Shown here: piece after piece, positions 14,247-18,633 of the stretch
Numbering within the stretch: position 1 is the stretch's first letter
How the letters are laid out: each line of letters begins with the position of its first letter
Position numbers and translations under genes: made by a program
Assembly (NCBI GenBank): GCA_937907455.1
Contig: CALESQ010000077.1
Span: 1 to 18,633, forward strand
DNA length: 18,633 nt
Origin: an uncultured Caldilineales bacterium
GTDB taxonomy: Bacteria > Chloroflexota > Anaerolineae > JAAEKA01
Direction: 5' to 3'
The notes under the pieces: generated by a model
Databases searched by the model: none
Seen by the model: the letters and a program-made list of their open reading frames with translations, nothing else
What the model was told of the DNA's origin: nothing

Positions 14247-15387
14247 GCATCAGACGTTGCGCCGTCGCCGTGATTGGTTGCATCTGGCGGTGGGGCTGCT
14301 GGCTGCCGCAGCCTTGTTGGCGCTGGTGCTGCTGGCCGTCAGCCGCGAAAACGGTCGTTTGGCTCAGACCGCAGCCCGCTTGCAGGGCAGCAGCCTGGCC
14401 CGCGGCGCGCTGATCTACCGCGAGGCGTGTGCCGGTTGCCACGGCGTTGTGGGGCGCGGCATTCCCGGTGTGGCTCCGGCACTTAACGACGCCGGTTTTT
14501 TTGCCAATCGTCTGGCTGAGTTGAACTATCCGGGCGATCTGCGCAGTTTTGTGGAGGCGGCGGTGGCTGCCGGGCGTCCCGTGCCTAACCCCGCCTACAG
14601 CAGCGTGATGCCAGCGTGGGCGCAGCAATACGGCGGTGCGTTGCGCAGCGACGAGGTGGCAGCGGTGACGGATTTTGTGCTGAACTGGCAGCAGCCGGTG
14701 CAGCCTGCCGTCGCGGTGGCTCTCCCTGCTGATGGCAGCGGTGTGGCCGCGGGCAAGGCGTTGTTTGGCTCGCTGGATTGCCTGGGTTGCCACGGTTGGC
14801 CGGGCGAGGGCGGCATTACCGCGCCTGACCTGGCGGGCATTGCCGTTAACGGCGCTACGCGCATGGCCGGCATGAACGCCGATGAATACGTGCTGCTGGC
14901 TATTCTCGGCCCCAGCGCCTGGATTGTGCCCGATTGTCCCACCGGCCCCTGTCCTGATATGATGCCGCGCGACTATGGCGTGCGCCTGGATCAACGCCAG
15001 CTTGATGCGCTGCGGCGCTATTTACTCAGCCTGACCGATACCACTCCGGTTGAGCGCCCGGCGGGCGCGCCCCCCGCGTTGGCTGGCGGCTTGGCTGCGG
15101 TTGCCACGCCAACCCCTGCGGCTAATACCCCGTTAGCGCGCGGAGAGGTGATTTACACTGAGCATTGCCGCGGCTGCCACGGGGCAGATGGCCGCGGCGG
15201 CGTGGGGTCTGATCTGGTCGCAGTGCGCTTGAGCGTTGATCCTGCTGCCTACACGCGCGCGGCTACCGCGCAGGGCGTGGCCGGTATGATGCCCGGCTGG
15301 GTGCAGACTGTGGGCGGCCCGCTAAACGATGCTCAGCTGGACGATCTGGCCGCCTATGTGGTTGAGCTGGTTGGCGGCGCACCGTAA
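14239..15387 (+). CDS. Membrane-anchored trihaem cytochrome c
   Basis: 382 residues. One N-terminal helix (about 15-35) anchors three cytochrome c domains, with haem sites CAGCH (C64-H68), CLGCH (C181-H185) and CRGCH (C310-H314). Likely methionine ligands are M124 (VMPAW), M242 (MMPRD) and M351 (MMPGW). The first and third domains resemble each other (PAWAQQYGGAL and PGWVQTVGGPL), which suggests internal duplication. A Pro/Ala/Thr linker separates domains 2 and 3. The start at 14239 follows GGAGGG and overlaps cytochrome b by 8 nt; a longer frame from 14164 would be inside that gene. It probably takes the place of cytochrome c1 or f as electron acceptor from the Rieske protein. Confidence 0.93.
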   Translation: MTEHQTLRRRRDWLHLAVGLLAAAALLALVLLAVSRENGRLAQTAARLQGSSLARGALIYREACAGCHGVVGRGIPGVAPALNDAGFFANRLAELNYPGDLRSFVEAAVAAGRPVPNPAYSSVMPAWAQQYGGALRSDEVAAVTDFVLNWQQPVQPAVAVALPADGSGVAAGKALFGSLDCLGCHGWPGEGGITAPDLAGIAVNGATRMAGMNADEYVLLAILGPSAWIVPDCPTGPCPDMMPRDYGVRLDQRQLDALRRYLLSLTDTTPVERPAGAPPALAGGLAAVATPTPAANTPLARGEVIYTEHCRGCHGADGRGGVGSDLVAVRLSVDPAAYTRAATAQGVAGMMPGWVQTVGGPLNDAQLDDLAAYVVELVGGAP

Positions 15388-15429
15388 CCGCCAGCTGTGC
15401 ATTACTCTTCATCCGTAACAGGAGCAACA

Positions 15430-16506
15430 ATGTCTACCACCCTTACCACTCAGGATCGCACCGCCATGTCGGTGGAGGATCTGTATCAGGAACTGAAATT
15501 CAGAATTGGCGACTACACACCCGACTTTGAGTTGCGCATCAAAGCTGAACTGGCTTACGAGATCAACCAGCTCAAGCTGGCGCGCAACGCCGTGATTTTG
15601 GGGCACAACTACATGGAGCCAGCTTTGTTCCATACCGTGCCTGACTTCGTGGGTGACTCGCTGGATCTGAGCCGCAAGGCGGCGCGCACCGACAAAGACG
15701 TGATCGTTTTTTGCGGGGTGGCGTTTATGGCGGAAACGGCCAAAATCCTCAACCCCAGCCGCACGGTGCTGCTGCCTTCGCTCAAGGCGGGGTGCTCGCT
15801 GGCGGCCAGCATCACTGCCGATGACGTGCGCGCCCTGAAGGCGCGCTTCCCCGGCGTGCCGGTGGTTACCTATGTCAACACCTATGCTGATGTGAAAGCG
15901 GAAAGTGATATTTGCTGCACCTCTGGCAATGCCGCGGCTGTGGCGAATTCGCTCGGCAGCGATACTATCATCTTTTTGCCCGATGAGTACCTGGCCCGTA
16001 ACATTGCCCGCGACACCGGCAAGCGCATCATCGTGCCCACGGTGCTGCCAGGGGGCGAACGCTACTACGACACTTCGGCAGATTATCAGATGGTGGGCTG
16101 GAATGGTCGCTGCGAGGTACACGAGCAGTTCAGCGTGGCTGATATCGAGGCCGTGCGCAGTCAATTCCCTGATGTGGTGATTTTGGCACATCCCGAATGC
16201 AGCCCGGAGGTGGTAGACGCTTCTGACTTTTCCGGCAGCACCAATGCTATGATCCGCTTTGTGGAGCAGACCAAAGCCCCGCGCTACCTGCTGCTCACCG
16301 AATGCTCGATGGGCGAAAACGTGGCCGCAGCCAACCCAGACAAGGAGATGCTGCGCCTGTGCAGCGTGCGTTGCCCGCACATGAACCAGATCACGCTGGA
16401 GATGACACGTGATGCGTTGAAATACATGCAGTACGTGGTGGAAGTGCCGGAAGATATTCGCCTGCGCGCCGCCAGCGCTGTAGAGCGGATGATTGCGATT
16501 GGGTAA
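15430..16506 (+). CDS. nadA: Quinolinate synthase
   Basis: 358 residues. It condenses iminoaspartate from NadB with dihydroxyacetone phosphate to form quinolinate, using a [4Fe-4S] cluster. Visible family segments are ILGHNYMEPALF (56-67), GDSLDLSRKAA (75-85), FCGVAFMAETAKIL (94-107), AGCSLAAS (C122), VTYVNTYADVKAESDICCTSGNA (146-168), GRCEVHEQF (C228), HPECSPEVV (254-262), and CSVRCPHMNQITLE with C311 and C315. C122, C228 and C315 (or C311) are the expected cluster ligands. The ATG at 15430 has CAGGAG 5 nt upstream, better than the in-frame ATG at 15397. The gene is 42 nt behind the trihaem cytochrome c, so it is probably in the same transcript. Confidence 0.97.
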   Translation: MSTTLTTQDRTAMSVEDLYQELKFRIGDYTPDFELRIKAELAYEINQLKLARNAVILGHNYMEPALFHTVPDFVGDSLDLSRKAARTDKDVIVFCGVAFMAETAKILNPSRTVLLPSLKAGCSLAASITADDVRALKARFPGVPVVTYVNTYADVKAESDICCTSGNAAAVANSLGSDTIIFLPDEYLARNIARDTGKRIIVPTVLPGGERYYDTSADYQMVGWNGRCEVHEQFSVADIEAVRSQFPDVVILAHPECSPEVVDASDFSGSTNAMIRFVEQTKAPRYLLLTECSMGENVAAANPDKEMLRLCSVRCPHMNQITLEMTRDALKYMQYVVEVPEDIRLRAASAVERMIAIG

Positions 16507-16517
16507 GAGGAGGTAAA

Positions 16518-16559
16518 ATGGTTAACAAGTTTTTGCCTATAGAGCCGTTAACTCGCTAA
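16518..16559 (+). CDS. Possible 13-codon leader peptide before nadB
   Basis: A short ORF encodes MVNKFLPIEPLTR and ends in TAA. It has the strongest Shine-Dalgarno of the cluster, AGGAGG (16508-16513), 4 nt before its ATG, whereas nadB has none visible. The palindrome GTTAAC occurs at its second codon (16521-16526) and again at 16547-16552, so the two copies could pair across the ORF. It may couple or attenuate translation of nadB, or may be a chance ORF. No residue is enriched in a way that suggests classical amino-acid attenuation. Confidence 0.3.
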   Translation: MVNKFLPIEPLTR

Positions 16560-16600
16560 ACTTCGCGTAGCAACTTCGTTTACGCTGTACCAGTCTATTC

Positions 16601-18208
16601 ATGAAACACGTACCAATGTACCAATCTACCAATCTACCAAATTCTGAATACCTCGAAACCGAAGTTCTCGTTCTGGGCAGCGGTGTGGCAGGCTGCGTGG
16701 CGGCTCTGGAATTGGCCGACCGCGGGGTGCAGGTAGTGTTGGCTACGCGCGCCGATGAACCGCAGGACAGCAACACCTTGTGGGCGCAGGGCGGCATCAT
16801 CTATCGCGGTGAGCACGATACCCCGGCCGCGCTGGTGGCTGATATTTTGCGCGCCGGCGCGGGCATGAGCTATCCCAAGGCCGCGCAGATCTTGGCCGAA
16901 GAAGGCCCGGCGCTGCTGAAGAAAATTCTGTTGGAACGAGCGCCGGTAGCGTTTGATCGCGAGACCGGCGGCGACCTGTCGCTGGCGCTGGAAGGCGGCC
17001 ATTCGATGCCGCGCATCGTGCATGTGGCTGACTACACCGGGCGTGCTATCGAGGTGGCATTGATCAAGGCGGTGCAGGCGCATCCTGGCATTACTTTGCT
17101 CACCGGCTACACTGCGGTGGATCTGCTCACCCCTTCGCATCACTCGTTGAACCGGCTGTCAGTCTACGAACACCGCTCCTGCGTGGGCGCTTACCTGTTT
17201 GATCAGGCTGGCGGCCAGGTGCGGCGCTGCCTGGCGCGCGACACCGTGCTGGCTACCGGTGGCCTGGGGCAGATCTTCCTGCGTACCACCAACCCGGCCG
17301 GTGCGCGCGGTGACGGCATGGCTATGGCGCAGCGCGCCCAGGCGCGGGTTATCAACATGGAGTTTGTTCAGTTTCACCCCACCACCTTTTACCATCTCAA
17401 CGCGCCGAATTTATTGATCAGCGAAGCGGTGCGCGGCGCGGGCGCGCGGCTGGTGAACGCCGACGGCGAACCCTTCATGCAGCGCTATCAGCCTAAGTGG
17501 AAAGATCTGGCCCCGCGTGATGTAGTGGCGCGCAGCATCCATCAGGAAATGCTGGCGCGTGATGTCACCCATGTCTATCTTGATCTGCGTTCTTATGTGG
17601 CGCAGGATGAGATCATGCACCATTTCCCCACAATCCGTGAAAGCCTGTTGCCCTATGGGGTGGATATTGCCACCGACATGGTTCCCGTGGTGCCTGCGGC
17701 GCACTATGCTTGCGGCGGTGTCTGGGTAGATGAGTGGGGCCGCACCACCTTGCGCCATCTGTTCGCGGTGGGCGAGGTTTCCTGCACCGGCCTGCACGGA
17801 GCAAATCGCCTGGCTAGCACTTCGTTGTTGGAGGGTCTGGTGTGGGGCAACCGTACCGCGCGCTATATCGCCGACTCGTTGCCACCGGCGCTTACGGTTG
17901 ACCCGGCTGACATTCCCCCGTGGCGCAGCGGCGGCACCGAGGACCCCGACCCGGCGCTGATTACTCAGGACATGACCACCATCAAATCAATCATGTGGAA
18001 CTACGTGGGGCTGGCGCGCACCACGCAACGGCTGGAGCGCGCGCTGAGCGAGTTGTACCATCTGGAAACGGAGATCGAGCGCTTCTACCGCAGCAGTCGG
18101 CTCACCGATGGCTTGATTGGCCTGCGTAATGCCGCGCGCACGGGCATCCTCACCGCTCAGGCTGCCTGGCAAAACCGCGGCAGCGTGGGATCGCACTATC
18201 GCACCTGA
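16601..18208 (+). CDS. nadB: L-aspartate oxidase
   Basis: 535 residues, normal length. A flavoenzyme that oxidises L-aspartate to iminoaspartate, the first step of de novo NAD synthesis, with oxygen or fumarate as acceptor. Seen: the FAD dinucleotide fold EVLVLGSGVAGCVAALELAD (21-40), WAQGGI (61-66), LATGGLGQIF, then NPAGARGDGMAMA, QFHPT, PRDVVARSI, HYACGGVWVDEWGRT and VGEVSCTGLHGANRLASTSL, plus a C-terminal helical domain. The start is uncertain: ATG at 16601 or 16616, both without a Shine-Dalgarno. The octamer repeat TACCAATC encodes residues 4-13 or so, so the N-terminal tail is repeat-derived. The 3' end overlaps the opposing antiporter remnant by 13 bp. Confidence 0.95.
   Translation: MKHVPMYQSTNLPNSEYLETEVLVLGSGVAGCVAALELADRGVQVVLATRADEPQDSNTLWAQGGIIYRGEHDTPAALVADILRAGAGMSYPKAAQILAEEGPALLKKILLERAPVAFDRETGGDLSLALEGGHSMPRIVHVADYTGRAIEVALIKAVQAHPGITLLTGYTAVDLLTPSHHSLNRLSVYEHRSCVGAYLFDQAGGQVRRCLARDTVLATGGLGQIFLRTTNPAGARGDGMAMAQRAQARVINMEFVQFHPTTFYHLNAPNLLISEAVRGAGARLVNADGEPFMQRYQPKWKDLAPRDVVARSIHQEMLARDVTHVYLDLRSYVAQDEIMHHFPTIRESLLPYGVDIATDMVPVVPAAHYACGGVWVDEWGRTTLRHLFAVGEVSCTGLHGANRLASTSLLEGLVWGNRTARYIADSLPPALTVDPADIPPWRSGGTEDPDPALITQDMTTIKSIMWNYVGLARTTQRLERALSELYHLETEIERFYRSSRLTDGLIGLRNAARTGILTAQAAWQNRGSVGSHYRT
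16611..16641 (+). repeat. Octamer repeat TACCAATC in the nadB start region
   Basis: The units are TACCAATG (16611), TACCAATC (16619), TACCAATC (16627) and a partial TACCAAA (16635), about 3.8 copies. They lie just after the first possible nadB ATG (16601), and the junction of the array holds the second (16616). The unit length is not a multiple of three, so gain or loss of one copy would shift the frame downstream of either ATG. Confidence 0.8.
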
Positions 18209-18588
18209 TCGGCGCTGTTCAGCAAAAGTTCGCCGCGCTGCCGGTCTGCCGCTTCTTCCATAGTGAGCAGAACGCGGTCACCGGCCAGCAGCGTGGTTGA
18301 ACCGCTGGGAATAATCTGTTGGCCGGCGCGTTCAATCAGTACCAGCCGTATATCGGCTGGCAAATGCAGGTCCAGAATGCGCTTGTTGATTGAGCGCGAG
18401 GTGGCCTTCAGTTCCACTTCCTGCACACGCTCGATCATCTTCTCGGTTAATGTGGTTGCCGACGTTGTAGCCGGTGCATTAGGTTCGATCAGCTTCAGCC
18501 AGTGTGCTACCCTGGCAATGACCGTGCCTTGCAGCAGCACCGAAGTGATCACCACAAAGAATACCACATCAAAGATAGTTTCAGTAGT
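18196..18588 (-). pseudogene. C-terminal remnant of a cation/proton antiporter (TrkA-C domain)
   Basis: The reading frame ETIFDVVFFVVITSVLLQGT (18582-18523), typical of the last transmembrane helix of NhaP/CvrA-type K+ or Na+/H+ antiporters, is followed by a soluble part that looks like a TrkA-C regulatory domain (LPADIRLVLIERAGQQIIPSG, then LLAGDRVLL). Upstream, an in-frame TGA (18591-18589) interrupts it, and the 42 bases left before the window edge do not continue the antiporter in any frame. So it is a 5'-truncated gene, a rearrangement junction, or a sequence-end artefact. A GTG at 18567 could start a 123-residue product, but that would lack the transport domain. It converges on nadB with a 13-bp overlap. 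Confidence 0.65.
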
Positions 18589-18633
18589 TCACGATTTGGC
18601 CTGAAAGGCGTTAGCTGAAGTTTCCAGAAGTCC

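Noticed and set aside
15409..16380. A 323-codon open frame opposite nadA
   Set aside because: nadA is certain on the plus strand. The antisense product has no recognisable domain and no ribosome site.
1..18633. tRNA, rRNA, transposase or integrase
   Set aside because: I scanned for cloverleaf arms, conserved rRNA stretches and mobile-element protein motifs and saw none.

Overview
The window reads as a bacterial chromosome segment of high GC content. I infer Chloroflexota (Anaerolineae or a relative) from three things: a Rieske/cytochrome b/multihaem cytochrome c set with no classical c1 or f subunit, intergenic heptamer repeats of a kind I associate with these genomes, and 'TPTP'-rich lipoprotein linkers. 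No rRNA, tRNA or other taxonomic marker is present, so this placement is tentative.

Layout. (1) Positions 1-1741, minus strand: a MOSC-domain protein whose stop codon lies inside a TTACGAG heptamer array, then a TDT/SLAC1-type membrane transporter. (2) 1903-3390: a small possible zinc-binding protein (minus), probably leaderless, diverging from a GNAT/YghO-like protein (plus). (3) 3455-4885, minus: a YqeC-MocA fusion for molybdenum/selenium-hydroxylase cofactor maturation. (4) 4886-5199: an AT-richer divergent regulatory region with several palindromes. (5) 5200-6623, plus: a LysE-type exporter coupled to a GNAT acetyltransferase. (6) 6779-18208, plus: one long same-strand cluster. It starts with nadC and ends with nadA and nadB. 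Between them are a Rieske protein, a dihaem MauG/cytochrome c peroxidase-like lipoprotein, a 608-residue lipoprotein that I read as a copper-amine-oxidase-fold homologue without its copper ligands, an anchored propeller-like protein, a fused cytochrome b and a trihaem cytochrome c. (7) 18196-18588, minus: the C-terminal remnant of a cation/proton antiporter at the window edge.

How the genes may work together. nadC, nadA and nadB together cover de novo NAD synthesis from aspartate to nicotinate mononucleotide. The Rieske, cytochrome b and trihaem cytochrome c proteins form a plausible quinol:cytochrome c oxidoreductase. The MauG-like, amine-oxidase-like and propeller-like proteins sit inside this set, and several are joined to their neighbours by start/stop overlaps. 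My main hypothesis is an exported redox module in which a dihaem enzyme acts with, or on, a quinone-cofactor-type protein and exchanges electrons with the bc-type complex. This is inferred from context and motifs and has not been tested.

The other main observations are a candidate SD-masking H-type pseudoknot in the nadC leader, heptamer arrays that begin at the stop codons of two genes and carry stops in all three frames, and an octamer repeat inside the first codons of nadB.
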